A stretch of DNA of 64,000 nucleotides from Sphingomonas sp. PAMC 26621 (GTDB lineage: Bacteria > Pseudomonadota > Alphaproteobacteria > Sphingomonadales > Sphingomonadaceae). Below, in pieces: positions 54,315-63,779 of the stretch. Numbering within the stretch: the first letter of the stretch is position 1; each line of letters begins with the position of its first letter. The notes below the pieces were generated by a model, which was given only the letters and a program-made list of their open reading frames with translations, was not told where the DNA came from and ran no database searches. The stretch is from NCBI RefSeq assembly GCF_000251145.1, contig NZ_AIDW01000016.1, positions 124,001-188,000 on the forward strand, written 5' to 3'. Both the position numbers and the translations under genes were made by a program.

Positions 54315-55951
54315 TGCGGCGGCGCGTGTGGCCGGGGCTGGTCGTGACGCTCGGGCTTTTCGCGGTGCCTAGCGAAGCGGCACCACGCGACAAGGCTTTG
54401 GCACCGTATATCGAGATCAATCAGGCCGTCACCGCCGACCTCAACACAGACGACGTGCTGACCTATTCGACGGTTGCCGCCGGGGTCGAGGCATCGGTCC
54501 ACAACCGCCGTGCGCAGGCGCAGGTCAGCTATCGCTACGAACATCGGATTTCCTGGGACAAGCGAGTCGGCGACGCGGACGTCCACAGCGGGCTCGCGCG
54601 CGGTACGATCACGCTCGCTCGCGGGGTGAGCCTGGAGGGCGGCGCGATCGCAACGCGCGTGCGTTCGGACATTCGCGGGGCGGCACCGGGCAACCTCGTC
54701 GGCAATGTCGACAATATCAGTCAGGTCTATTCCGCTTATATCGGCCCGACGCTTGCGCGGCATGTCGGCTCGGTCGGCGTGACGGCAAGCTATCGCTATG
54801 GCTATACAAAGGCCGAGGCCCCGGGCACGACCGGCGTCGCGGCGGGCAGTGTGCCGCTCGACGTGTTCGGAACATCGCAGAGCCACGTCGTCAACGCGAG
54901 CGCCGCGGTGAAGCCCGGGGCGGTGCTGCCGGTCGGGATCACTTTGTCCGGCGCTTATGAACGCGATAGCGCCTCGCAGCTCGTCCAGAAATACGAACAG
55001 TCCCTCGGCCGCGCGGATGCCACCCTGCCGGTCAGCGGATCCGTCGCGCTTACCGCCGGGGCGGGATATGAGAAGATCACCGTCACGCAGAAGGATCCGC
55101 TACGCGACGGCAATGGCGTGCCGGTCGTCGACAGTCGCGGACGGTTCGTCACCGATCCCACCGCCGCGCCCCGGATCGCCTATCGCACGGACGGACTGAT
55201 CTACGATGGCGGCGTGCTCTGGCGCCCCAGCCCGCGCACGCAACTGCAGGCGCGGGTCGGGTGGCGCTATGGCGGGATGACCTATTCGGGTTCGTTCAGC
55301 TATGCCGCGAGCCGTGCGGTCGGTGTCCAGGTCGCGGTGTACGACAGTTTCGACACGTTCGGGCGCCAGCTGCGCGAGGGTCTCGCCGGTCTGCCGACGA
55401 GCTTCGTCGACCAGCCCGATGCCTTCGGGCAGCAGTTCAGCGGCTGCACGTTTGGGGCGGCGGGCGGCGCGGCGGGCGGCTCGGCGGGCGGGGCGACCAG
55501 TGCTGCGGCGGGCGGATGCCTCAACGGCGTGTTCCAGTCGATTTCGACCGCCGCCTACCGTGCTCGCGGGGTGGATGCGGTGCTGTCGGCGCGGCGCGGT
55601 GCGCTGAACGTCGGGATCGGCGGCGGATATGCCACGCGGCGTTTCGCGGCGCCCGAGGCTGGCGGCTTCAGCATCGACGGGGTGACCGACGAAAGCTTCT
55701 ACGCGCAGGTCTTTGCGGGCGCACCGATCGATCGCAATTCGGGCGTCAACGGCAACGTCTTCGCCAATTATTACGAAAGCGGGATTGCCGCCGCGCCAGG
55801 CGTGTTCAGCACCGGCGCGACCGGGCTCTATTACCACAATTTCGGCCGGATCGCCGCGCAGGCATCGGCCGGTCTTTATTCGTTCAACCAGAAGGGTATC
55901 GACGATCAGCTGTCCGCACAGGCGCAGCTCGGGATGCGGTATCACTTCTGA
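54314..55951 (+). CDS. XrtA-associated outer-membrane beta-barrel protein
   Basis: A 545-residue exported protein. A signal peptide (VWPGLVVTLGLFAVPSEA) is followed by alternating beta strands (AQVSYRYEHRISWDKR; GVTASYRYGYTK; LQARVGWRYGGMTYSG) and a final strand ending LGMRYHF, the aromatic C-terminus expected of outer-membrane barrels. A Gly/Ala/Ser-rich segment at 55456-55520 lies in a loop near FSGCTFGAAGG. Proteins of this kind (TIGR03016 type) are regular in exosortase loci and probably aid surface anchoring or export. Its ATG shares a base with the kinase stop. Confidence 0.88.
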   Translation: MRRRVWPGLVVTLGLFAVPSEAAPRDKALAPYIEINQAVTADLNTDDVLTYSTVAAGVEASVHNRRAQAQVSYRYEHRISWDKRVGDADVHSGLARGTITLARGVSLEGGAIATRVRSDIRGAAPGNLVGNVDNISQVYSAYIGPTLARHVGSVGVTASYRYGYTKAEAPGTTGVAAGSVPLDVFGTSQSHVVNASAAVKPGAVLPVGITLSGAYERDSASQLVQKYEQSLGRADATLPVSGSVALTAGAGYEKITVTQKDPLRDGNGVPVVDSRGRFVTDPTAAPRIAYRTDGLIYDGGVLWRPSPRTQLQARVGWRYGGMTYSGSFSYAASRAVGVQVAVYDSFDTFGRQLREGLAGLPTSFVDQPDAFGQQFSGCTFGAAGGAAGGSAGGATSAAAGGCLNGVFQSISTAAYRARGVDAVLSARRGALNVGIGGGYATRRFAAPEAGGFSIDGVTDESFYAQVFAGAPIDRNSGVNGNVFANYYESGIAAAPGVFSTGATGLYYHNFGRIAAQASAGLYSFNQKGIDDQLSAQAQLGMRYHF

Positions 55952-55989
55952 AACGCCCGGGCGTGTATGGTTCCGGCGAGGATGGTGCA

Positions 55990-57135
55990 ATGTACGACGA
56001 TCATTACGGACTGACCGGTCGCCCTTTCCAGCTTACGCCGGACCCGCGTTTCTGGTTCGAGACCGCGACGCATCGCAAGGCGATGGCGTATCTCGGGTAC
56101 GGCCTGTCGCAGGGCGAGGGGTTCATCGTCATCACCGGGGACGTCGGCGCGGGAAAGACGACGCTGGTCGGGCATCTGATGGCAACGATCGATCCGGCGC
56201 GCCTGCATGTCATCAAGATCGTCTCGACGCAGATCGAAGCGGAAGACCTGCTGCGGATGGTCGCGGGCGGGCTTGAGCTCGACGCGGAGGGGCTGAGCAA
56301 GGCGCAGTTGCTCGTCGCGATCGAGCGCGGGCTGCATGCGATCGCGCGAACCGGTCGGCGCACGCTGCTGATCGTCGACGAGGCGCAGGCGTTGCCGGTC
56401 GGCAGCCTGGAAGAACTGCGGATGCTGTCCAACTTCCAGACCGGCGGGCATGCGCTGGTGCAGATCTTCCTGCTCGGCCAGCCCGAATTCCGGACCCGGC
56501 TGCACGGGTCGGACCGACTCGAGCAACTGCGCCAGCGCGTGATCGCGGTGCATCATCTCGATCCGATGGAGCCAGAGGAAGTCGAACCCTATATCCAGCA
56601 TCGCCTCGCGGTGGTCGGGTCGGCGGGGCGTCCCGACTTTACCCGGGAGGCCTTTGCCGCGCTCTACGCGGCGTCCGACGGCGTGCCGCGGCGCCTCAAC
56701 CAGCTGGCGGGGCGTGTATTGCTGTTCGGCGCGCTCGAAGCGCTCGACACGATCGATCTCGAGGCGGTCGGAGCGGTGATCGCGGACATCGCGGGCGACA
56801 TGCCAGGGAAAGCGACGGCACGCGAAACGCCGGCCGTTTCGAGGCGTCTCCCGGACCCGAAACCACTGCCGATCTTTCACGTTCCAGCGCCGAGCGAAGC
56901 GTTGCCGATCCGCTTCTCCGCCGCCCCGGTCGAGGGGGACGTTGCACAACCGGAACCATCTGCGCCGACCGCAGCCCCGCTTCCGGCCGATGCCGCGCTA
57001 GTCGCCCGGATCGAGTCGCTTGAGGCACGGATCGAGGAACAGGATGTCGCGCTGCGCCGCGTCCTGACACTGCTGGTCGACTGGGCGGAGACCGCGCACG
57101 GTCCCATCAGCGCCATCCAGCACAACGGGAAGTGA
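55990..57135 (+). CDS. XrtA-associated ExeA/GspA-like ATPase
   Basis: A 381-residue protein. The start MYDDHYGLTGRPFQLTPDPR is the hallmark of this group. The P-loop is TGDVGAGKTTLVGHL and Walker B is RTLLIVDEAQALP; a sensor/arginine region includes LRQRVIAVHHLDPM and the second AAA part GVPRRLNQLAGRVL. A Pro/Ala-rich linker and a short coiled coil (VARIESLEARIEEQDVALRR) form the end. Its place is between the barrel protein and the deacetylase; it probably energises a cell-envelope step. The stop overlaps the next gene (GTGA). Confidence 0.92.
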   Translation: MYDDHYGLTGRPFQLTPDPRFWFETATHRKAMAYLGYGLSQGEGFIVITGDVGAGKTTLVGHLMATIDPARLHVIKIVSTQIEAEDLLRMVAGGLELDAEGLSKAQLLVAIERGLHAIARTGRRTLLIVDEAQALPVGSLEELRMLSNFQTGGHALVQIFLLGQPEFRTRLHGSDRLEQLRQRVIAVHHLDPMEPEEVEPYIQHRLAVVGSAGRPDFTREAFAALYAASDGVPRRLNQLAGRVLLFGALEALDTIDLEAVGAVIADIAGDMPGKATARETPAVSRRLPDPKPLPIFHVPAPSEALPIRFSAAPVEGDVAQPEPSAPTAAPLPADAALVARIESLEARIEEQDVALRRVLTLLVDWAETAHGPISAIQHNGK

Positions 57136-57995
57136 GCCGGATGCGTCATGCCATGTCGGTCGATGTCGAGGACTGGTTCCAGGTCGGCGCGTTCGAGACC
57201 GTCATCGCCAAGGCCGATTGGGTGAGCCTGGCGCCGCGGGTAGAGCGCAACACCGACGCGGTGCTCGCGCTGTTCGCCGAAAGCGGGGTCAAGGCGACGT
57301 TCTTCACGCTCGGCTGGGTCGCCGCGCGCTATCCCGCGGTGATCCGCCGGATCGTCGAACAGGGGCACGAGCTGGCGAGCCACGGCTGGGACCACGACCG
57401 CGTCTTCACGATGACACCCGATCAATTCCGTGCGGACATCGCGCGCGCGCGGGGCACGCTGGAGGATGCGGGCGGGGTGGCGATCACCGGCTATCGCGCG
57501 CCCAGCTTCTCGATCGATGCGCGGACCCCGTGGGCGCATGGCGTTCTAGCGGAGGAGGGCTACGCCTATTCGTCGAGCATCGCGCCGCTCAAGCACGACC
57601 ATTATGGCTGGCCCGAAGCACCGCGCTACGCCTTCCGCCCGCTCGCCGGATCGCCGCTGGTCGAGGTGCCGGTGACGGTCGCAACCTTCGGCAACCGCCG
57701 CATGGCGACGGGGGGCGGATTCTTCCGGCTGTTCCCGGCCGCGCTGACCGACTTCGCGGTCCGGCAGGTCGATGCCGAGGCGCAACCGGCGGTCTTCTAC
57801 TTTCATCCGTGGGAGATCGACCCCGGCCAGCCACGGGTCGGCAACGCGCCGTTCAAGTCGAAGCTGCGGCATTACAGCCGGCTCGGCGCGATGGCGGGAA
57901 AGCTGCGGGGGTTGATCGGACGGCATGACTGGGGCCGGATGGATGCGATCGTCGCCAGGCTCGGTCCCGTGCCGGTCGGGATGACCGCGGCGTGA
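57132..57995 (+). CDS. Polysaccharide deacetylase, XrtA type
   Basis: A 287-residue NodB-like deacetylase. SVDVEDWFQVGAFE holds the metal/catalytic Asp pair. TFFTLGWVAARYP and ELASHGWDHDRV supply the His residues, ITGYRAPSFSID the conserved Arg, and VFYFHPWEIDPGQP the final His. It should remove acetyl groups from the exported polymer. GTG 57132 overlaps the previous stop, and ATG 57141 is an equally good start. No signal peptide is seen. The next gene overlaps by GTGA. Confidence 0.93.
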   Translation: MSRMRHAMSVDVEDWFQVGAFETVIAKADWVSLAPRVERNTDAVLALFAESGVKATFFTLGWVAARYPAVIRRIVEQGHELASHGWDHDRVFTMTPDQFRADIARARGTLEDAGGVAITGYRAPSFSIDARTPWAHGVLAEEGYAYSSSIAPLKHDHYGWPEAPRYAFRPLAGSPLVEVPVTVATFGNRRMATGGGFFRLFPAALTDFAVRQVDAEAQPAVFYFHPWEIDPGQPRVGNAPFKSKLRHYSRLGAMAGKLRGLIGRHDWGRMDAIVARLGPVPVGMTAA

Positions 57996-59065
57996 CCTTG
58001 CCGTTGCTAGCGACGCCGGTTGCGATCCGCGTGGCGGATCTCCGCAACGCGCAGGATCATGCCAGCATCGACGCGTTCGTGGGGGCGCATCCGCAAGCGA
58101 CGCCGTTCCATCTCCCCGCGTGGAGCATCGGCGTCGCGCAGGGCTGCGGCCAGACCAGCCACACGCTGATCGCCGAACGGGCCGACGGGACGCTGGCGGG
58201 GATCCTCCCGCTGACCGAGGTGCGCTCGCCGCTGTTCGGCAAGGCGCTGGTGTCGAACGGCTTTGCCGTCGGGGGCGGTATCCTGACGGAAGAGGACGCG
58301 GCGGTCGGCCCGCTGGCGGACGCTGCAATCGCGCTGGCGGCGCGGCTCGGATGCCCGACGCTCGAACTGCGCGGCGGCGCGGTTCCAGCCGGGGAATGGT
58401 CGGTCGACACGACAACGTATCTCGGGTTCGTGAAGCCGATCCCGCAGGGAGACACCGATCTGCTTGCAGCAATCCCGCGCAAGCAACGCGCCGAAGTCCG
58501 CAAGGCGCTGGACGGGGATCTGACGGTAGCGATCGGTCGTGAGCCGGAGGACCGCCGTGCGCATTATGCGGTCTACGCCGAATCGGTGCGCAACCTCGGG
58601 ACCCCGGTATTTCCCGCCAGGCTGTTCCGTTCGATCCTCGAACAATTCGGGGCGGACGCCGATATCCTGACGGTGCGGTCGGACGGGCTTGCGGTCGCTA
58701 GCGTGCTGAGCCTGTACTTCAATGGCACGGTCTATCCCTATTGGGGCGGCGGAACGCAGGCGGCACGCGTGCTCCGTGCGAACGACCTTATGTATCACGC
58801 GCTGATGGCGCATGCGCGCGCGCGCGGCTGCACGCGGTTCGACTTCGGGCGGTCGAAAGCGGGGACGGGGCCTGCCGCCTTCAAGAAGAACTGGGGGTTC
58901 GAGGGGCTTGCGCTGACATATGCCAAGCACGCGGCCCCGGGGTGTGAACCGCGCGAGATCAATCCGCTCGACCCGCGCTACGCGCGCAAGGTCGAGATGT
59001 GGAAGAAGCTGCCATTGTGGCTCGCCAACATCGTCGGACCGCAGATTTCGCGCGGGCTGGGGTGA
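57992..59065 (+). CDS. FemAB-family acyltransferase, XrtA-associated
   Basis: A 357-residue protein with a GNAT-like double fold. The N-terminal half has ATPFHLPAWSIGVAQ and LPLTEVRSPLFGKALVSNGF; the C-terminal half has VASVLSLYFNGTVYPYWGGG, TRFDFGRSKAGTGPAAFKKN and WGFEG, characteristic of the FemAB/PEP-CTERM-associated group. These proteins transfer amino acids or acyl groups; the acceptor in XrtA systems is unknown. GTG 57992 overlaps the deacetylase stop. Its stop overlaps the next start by one base (TGATG). Confidence 0.9.
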   Translation: MTLPLLATPVAIRVADLRNAQDHASIDAFVGAHPQATPFHLPAWSIGVAQGCGQTSHTLIAERADGTLAGILPLTEVRSPLFGKALVSNGFAVGGGILTEEDAAVGPLADAAIALAARLGCPTLELRGGAVPAGEWSVDTTTYLGFVKPIPQGDTDLLAAIPRKQRAEVRKALDGDLTVAIGREPEDRRAHYAVYAESVRNLGTPVFPARLFRSILEQFGADADILTVRSDGLAVASVLSLYFNGTVYPYWGGGTQAARVLRANDLMYHALMAHARARGCTRFDFGRSKAGTGPAAFKKNWGFEGLALTYAKHAAPGCEPREINPLDPRYARKVEMWKKLPLWLANIVGPQISRGLG

Positions 59066-60294
59066 TGGGGGATATCCTGTTTCTCGGGCACCGCTTGCCC
59101 TTTCCGCCCAATCGCGGCGACAAGATTCGCGGCTATCATGTCATGCAATATCTGTCGGCACGCGCGCGGGTTCATCTCGTCGCCTTCGCGGATGACCGGC
59201 GCGACCTCGATCCGTCCGCCAAGCCCGAGGCGATGGCCGGAAGCCGGTCGGTCGTTTGGCGCGGCAAGTCGCAGGCGCGCGCAGCGATCGAGGCGCTGTT
59301 GTCGGGCAAGCCGGTCTCGCAGACCGCGTTCGACGATGCCGCGATCCGCGCAGCGGTAACGGACGTGCTCGCGCGGCATCCGATCGACACGATCTACGTC
59401 TTCTCGAGCCAGATGGCGCAGTATCTCCCGCGAAACCCGCGACAGCGCGTCGTGATGGATTTCGTCGACATGGATTCGGCGAAATTCGATGCCTACGCCG
59501 ACACCGCTCGCTGGCCGATGCGCTGGCTGATGCGGCGGGAAGCACGATTGCTGTTGCGGCATGACGCCGCCGTCGCGCGCACGGCGGCAGCGAGCCTGTT
59601 CGTCAGTGAGGCCGAGGCTGCGCTATTCCGCACAAAGACCGGCCTGCGACACGTCCACGCGATCGAGAACGGCATCGATACGCGCCTGTTCGATCCCGTC
59701 GCGTCGTTCGTTCCAGCCGATCTTCCGCCGCACACGGTCGTATTCACCGGACAGATGGATTACCGCCCCAATATCGAAGCGGTGCTCTGGTTCGCGAAGG
59801 AGATCCTGCCGCTGATCCGCGCACGCCACCCCGACGCCGGCTTCAAGATCGTCGGCCGCGCGCCGACCGAGGCGGTGGTCGCATTGGCCGACCAGCCGGG
59901 CGTGACGGTGACGGGCGAGGTGCCCGACGTACGCGGCTGGATCGCGGCAGCGGCGGTGATCGTCGCGCCGCTGAAGCTCGCGCGCGGGGTGCAGAACAAG
60001 GTGCTCGAGGCGATGGCGATGGCGCGTCCCGTCGTCGCCTCGGTCGCGGCGGCGGAGGGGATCGATCACGCGGGGGCGATCCGCGTCGGCGCGGATGGCC
60101 CGGCGATAGCGGCAGCGGTGATCGCCCTGCTCGACGATCGCAGCGCGGCGGACCGGCTTGGCCTCGCCGCGCGCGCGCAGGTCGAGGCGCGGTATAGCTG
60201 GGAGGCGCGGCTCGCGCCGCTCGACGCGTTGCTGGGGCTGGGGCTGGACCTGGGGCCAGGACTTGCGCCCGCAAAACGCCCCGTCGCCGCCTGA
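59065..60294 (+). CDS. XrtA-associated glycosyltransferase (TIGR03087 type)
   Basis: A 409-residue GT-B enzyme of the GT1/GT4 kind. FLGHRLPFPPNRGDKIRGYH near the start is diagnostic of the PEP-CTERM/EpsH-associated sugar transferases. HTVVFTGQMDYRPNIEAVLW begins the second Rossmann half, and APLKLARGVQNKVLEAMAMA is the donor-binding motif. ATG 59065 or GTG 59062 could start it. It adds a sugar to the lipid-linked repeat unit. It ends two bases before the exosortase gene. Confidence 0.92.
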   Translation: MGDILFLGHRLPFPPNRGDKIRGYHVMQYLSARARVHLVAFADDRRDLDPSAKPEAMAGSRSVVWRGKSQARAAIEALLSGKPVSQTAFDDAAIRAAVTDVLARHPIDTIYVFSSQMAQYLPRNPRQRVVMDFVDMDSAKFDAYADTARWPMRWLMRREARLLLRHDAAVARTAAASLFVSEAEAALFRTKTGLRHVHAIENGIDTRLFDPVASFVPADLPPHTVVFTGQMDYRPNIEAVLWFAKEILPLIRARHPDAGFKIVGRAPTEAVVALADQPGVTVTGEVPDVRGWIAAAAVIVAPLKLARGVQNKVLEAMAMARPVVASVAAAEGIDHAGAIRVGADGPAIAAAVIALLDDRSAADRLGLAARAQVEARYSWEARLAPLDALLGLGLDLGPGLAPAKRPVAA

Positions 60295-60295
60295 C

Positions 60296-61840
60296 ATGGC
60301 GACTCCCTTCGTCGCTGCGGGGCAGACCCGGCGCGCGCGGTCGATGCCCGTCGGGGCATGGCAGCGACACGGCGGCATCCTTGGCGCGGTCGCGCTCGTG
60401 CTGGTCGCGATGTTCTGGTCCGACGTCGCCACGCTTGCGCATATCTGGTGGACGAGCACGACCTTCGGCCATTGCCTGTTCATCGGGCCGGTGCTGGTCT
60501 GGCTGGTGTGGCAGCGCCGCGCGGAACTCGCGCAGATCCGCCCGGTCGCCTGGAGCCCGGGACTGGTGCTGGTCGCGCTCGACGGGTTCGGCTGGCTGCT
60601 GGGCGATGCGGGGAGCGTCGCGCTGGCGCGGCATTTTGGGCTCGTACTGATGCTCCAAGGCGCGGTGGTCACGCTACTCGGGCCCAACGTGGCACGCGCG
60701 CTGCTGTTTCCAGTCGGCTATGCGCTGTTCCTGGTGCCGTTCGGGGAGGGGCTCGAGGGGCCGCTCCAGACCGTCACAATCGCGCTGACGATGCCGCTGC
60801 TCCATCTGTTCGAGGTGCCGGCAACCGTGGACGGCGTGCTGATCACCATCCCCAACGGCACGTTCGAGGTTGCCGAGGCCTGTTCGGGCGCGAAATTCGT
60901 CATCGCGATGTTCGCTTACGGCACGCTCGTCGCCAACGTCTGTTTCGTCTCGTGGCGGCGGCGCGCGGGGTTCCTGGTCGTGGCGCTGGTCGTCCCCGTG
61001 CTCGCCAACGGCGTGCGCGCGTTCGGGACGATCTACGCCGCGTACCGGACGTCGGTCGCGCGGGCGACGGGGTTCGACCATATCGTCTATGGCTGGCTGT
61101 TCTTCGGGGTGGTGATGGCGGCGGTGCTTGCGCTGGGGTGGCGCTGGTTCGATCGTGCGCCCGATGCACCGATGGTCGATCCGACAGCTCTTCAACGTCC
61201 ACCGCGCAGGCAGATCGATCTCGCGATTGCCGCCGCGCTGACGCTCGCAACAGCGGCTGCCTTTCCGGCCTGGGCGGCGGCGATCGCGGGGCGGGCGCAA
61301 GCGCTGCCGGATCGGATCGCGCTGCCGGCGGTGCCGGGCTGGCACCGTGTCCCATCGAGTACGCGCGCGCCCTGGTCTCCCAACTATCCCGGCGCTGACC
61401 ATATCCTGCAGGGGCGGTATGCGGATGCCAGGGGCGAGTCCGTCGACCTTGCGATTGCGGTCTATGGCAGCCAGCGGGAGGGCAAGGAAATCGTCGGGTT
61501 CGGCGTGGGGCCGCTGCGCGAGGATGACGTCTGGATCCGTATCGAGGACCGGCCCGAACTCGCCGGTGGCGCGGTGATGCGGGTCCTCGCGCGGCGGGCA
61601 GTCGAACGCGAGATCGTGACATGGTACCGCGTTGGTGACACGGTGACTCATGCGGGTAATGTGGTGAAGATAGAGACGGTAAAGGCGCGGTTGTTCGGCG
61701 GGCCGCAGCGTGCGGTGGCGGTGCATCTGTCGGCCGAACGGATGCCTGGCGCAGACCCGCGCGCGGCGATGACCCGCTTCCTTTCGGCGCTCGGGCCGAT
61801 CGACGTGCTCGCCGACCGTAGCGCGGGGATGACGCGCTGA
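60296..61840 (+). CDS. xrtA: Exosortase A fused to EpsI domain
   Basis: A 514-residue inner-membrane cysteine protease/transpeptidase. Several transmembrane helices precede the catalytic signature: Cys in EVAEACSGAKFVIAM, Arg in VLANGVRAFGTIYAAY and His in FDHIVYGWLFFGVV. The C-terminal 200 residues are an EpsI/DUF3485 domain (LPAVPGWHRVPSS; VWIRIEDRPELAGG; MTRFLSALGPID). XrtA recognises PEP-CTERM tails and cuts before the membrane helix; the protein at 6831-7337 is a likely substrate. The EpsI part probably assists polymer handling. The stop overlaps the next ATG by one base. Confidence 0.95.
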   Translation: MATPFVAAGQTRRARSMPVGAWQRHGGILGAVALVLVAMFWSDVATLAHIWWTSTTFGHCLFIGPVLVWLVWQRRAELAQIRPVAWSPGLVLVALDGFGWLLGDAGSVALARHFGLVLMLQGAVVTLLGPNVARALLFPVGYALFLVPFGEGLEGPLQTVTIALTMPLLHLFEVPATVDGVLITIPNGTFEVAEACSGAKFVIAMFAYGTLVANVCFVSWRRRAGFLVVALVVPVLANGVRAFGTIYAAYRTSVARATGFDHIVYGWLFFGVVMAAVLALGWRWFDRAPDAPMVDPTALQRPPRRQIDLAIAAALTLATAAAFPAWAAAIAGRAQALPDRIALPAVPGWHRVPSSTRAPWSPNYPGADHILQGRYADARGESVDLAIAVYGSQREGKEIVGFGVGPLREDDVWIRIEDRPELAGGAVMRVLARRAVEREIVTWYRVGDTVTHAGNVVKIETVKARLFGGPQRAVAVHLSAERMPGADPRAAMTRFLSALGPIDVLADRSAGMTR

Positions 61841-63732
61841 TGTGCGGGATTGCCGGGCTTTATTATCCATCGACCCCCAAGCCGGTCGATCCTGCCCGCA
61901 TCCGCGCGATGGCGGATGTCCAGGCGCATCGCGGACCGGACGGGTCGGGGGTGTGGACAGCGCCCGGGGTCGGGCTCGGGCATCGACGGTTGTCGATCAT
62001 CGACGTCGCCGGATCGCCGCAACCGATGGCGAGCGCGGACGGCGCGCTCACAATCACCTATAACGGTGAGATCTATAATTTCGCTACGTTGCGCGCCGAA
62101 CTGGAGACGCTCGGTGCCCGGTTCGTGACAGCGGGTGATACCGAGGTGCTGCTCCACGCATGGGAAGCCTGGGGCCCGGCGATGCTGCCAAGGCTGAACG
62201 GCATGTTTGCCTTCGCCCTTCACGATGCCCGCCGGCAATGCCTCTTTCTCGCGCGGGACCGGCTTGGCGTGAAGCCGCTGCATTATGTCACGCTCGCGGA
62301 TGGTGCGCTGGCGTTTGCGTCTGAACTCAAGGGGTTGCTGGCGCATCCTCTGCTCCGGCGGCAACCCGACATTCGCGCGGTCGAGGATTATCTCGCCTTT
62401 GGCTACGTCCCCGACGATGCGTGCCTGGTCGCAGGCGTTCAGAAGCTCGCTGCCGGGCACGCGATGCTGGTCGAACGCGGGCGTCCCGTCCCGCTGCCGC
62501 AACGCTGGTGGGACGTCGACTTCTCGCGCCGCGCTAGCGGCTCCGCGCGCGATCTTGCGGCGGAGCTGCAAGGATTGCTGCGCGAGGCGGTGACGTCGCG
62601 GATGATCTCGGACGTTCCGTTGGGCGCGTTCCTGTCGGGCGGGGTCGACAGTTCGGCCGTGGTTGCTTTGATGTCCGAAGCGTCGCGGGGCGCGGTGCGG
62701 ACGTGTACGATCGGGTTCGATGCGGCGGGGCTCGACGAGCGCCGCTACGCCACCACGATTTCGCAGCGCTTCGCCACGTCCCACCGGGAGCGCGTGGTTG
62801 CCGCGGACGATTTCGCGCTCATCGACACGCTGACCGAAGCGTTCGACGAACCGTTTGCCGATGCGTCCGCGCTGGCGACCTACCGGGTGTGCGAACTGGC
62901 GCGCGAGGATGTCACCGTCGCGCTGTCGGGCGATGGCGCGGACGAGGCGTTTGCCGGATATCGCCGCTACAAGTTCCAGGCGGCGGAGGAACGCGTGCGC
63001 GGGCTGCTCCCGCCGGACCTGCGGCAGAGCGTCTTCGGGACGCTGGGCCGCTATTACCCGAAGGCCGACTGGGCACCGCGCCCGTTGCGCGCGAAGACGA
63101 CGCTGCTCGCGCTGGCCGAGGACGGCGCGGAGGCCTATGCACGCTCGGTCGGCGTCACGACGCCCGCCTTGCGCGCGGCGCTGTTCAGCGATGCCGCAAG
63201 ACGCGCGCTGGACGGGTATCGCGCCGAGGAACGCTACGTCCGCACGATGCGCGACGCCCCGGCGCGCGATGCGCTCGACCGGGCGCAATATGCCGACATT
63301 CAGCACTGGCTTCCGGGCGACATCCTGACGAAGGCGGATCGCACGAGCATGGCGGTCGGGCTCGAGGCGCGCGAGCCGCTGCTCGATCACCGGCTGGTCG
63401 AATTCGCCGCTACTTTGCCAGTGGGAATGCGGCTGCGCGGCGGGCAGGGGAAGTGGCTGATGAAGAAGGCGCTCGAGCGGTATCTGCCCAAGGACATCCT
63501 GTACCGGCCAAAAATGGGGTTCGTCACCCCGATCAGCGCTTGGTTCCGCGGACCGTTGGCCGACGAGGCGGCGGGGCTGGCGCGCTCCCGCGTGCTGGGC
63601 GCGACCGGATGGTTCGACCCCAGGACGATCGCGCGGATCGCCGAGGATCACCGCGCCGGGACCGCCGAGCATGGGCGCACCTTGTGGCAATTGGTGATGC
63701 TCGAACGGTCGATGGCGCGGTTGTTCGGGTAG
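61840..63732 (+). CDS. XrtA-associated asparagine synthase-like amidotransferase
   Basis: A 630-residue class-II glutamine amidotransferase. Cys2 is the N-terminal nucleophile (MCGIAGLYYPSTPKP). The glutaminase domain (QAHRGPDGSGVW, TYNGEIYNFATLRAEL) is followed by the synthetase domain with PP-loop SGGVDSSAVVAL and LSGDGADEAFAGYRRYKF. The product is related to AsnB but in XrtA loci probably amidates a sugar acid or lipid-linked intermediate. It is the last gene of the rightward operon. A 7-bp inverted repeat (63731-63737/63753-63759) without T-run follows. Confidence 0.93.
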   Translation: MCGIAGLYYPSTPKPVDPARIRAMADVQAHRGPDGSGVWTAPGVGLGHRRLSIIDVAGSPQPMASADGALTITYNGEIYNFATLRAELETLGARFVTAGDTEVLLHAWEAWGPAMLPRLNGMFAFALHDARRQCLFLARDRLGVKPLHYVTLADGALAFASELKGLLAHPLLRRQPDIRAVEDYLAFGYVPDDACLVAGVQKLAAGHAMLVERGRPVPLPQRWWDVDFSRRASGSARDLAAELQGLLREAVTSRMISDVPLGAFLSGGVDSSAVVALMSEASRGAVRTCTIGFDAAGLDERRYATTISQRFATSHRERVVAADDFALIDTLTEAFDEPFADASALATYRVCELAREDVTVALSGDGADEAFAGYRRYKFQAAEERVRGLLPPDLRQSVFGTLGRYYPKADWAPRPLRAKTTLLALAEDGAEAYARSVGVTTPALRAALFSDAARRALDGYRAEERYVRTMRDAPARDALDRAQYADIQHWLPGDILTKADRTSMAVGLEAREPLLDHRLVEFAATLPVGMRLRGGQGKWLMKKALERYLPKDILYRPKMGFVTPISAWFRGPLADEAAGLARSRVLGATGWFDPRTIARIAEDHRAGTAEHGRTLWQLVMLERSMARLFG

Positions 63733-63779
63733 GCCAGGTCCGGGTCGATTGGTCTGGCCTTCCTGGTGGACGGTAAACG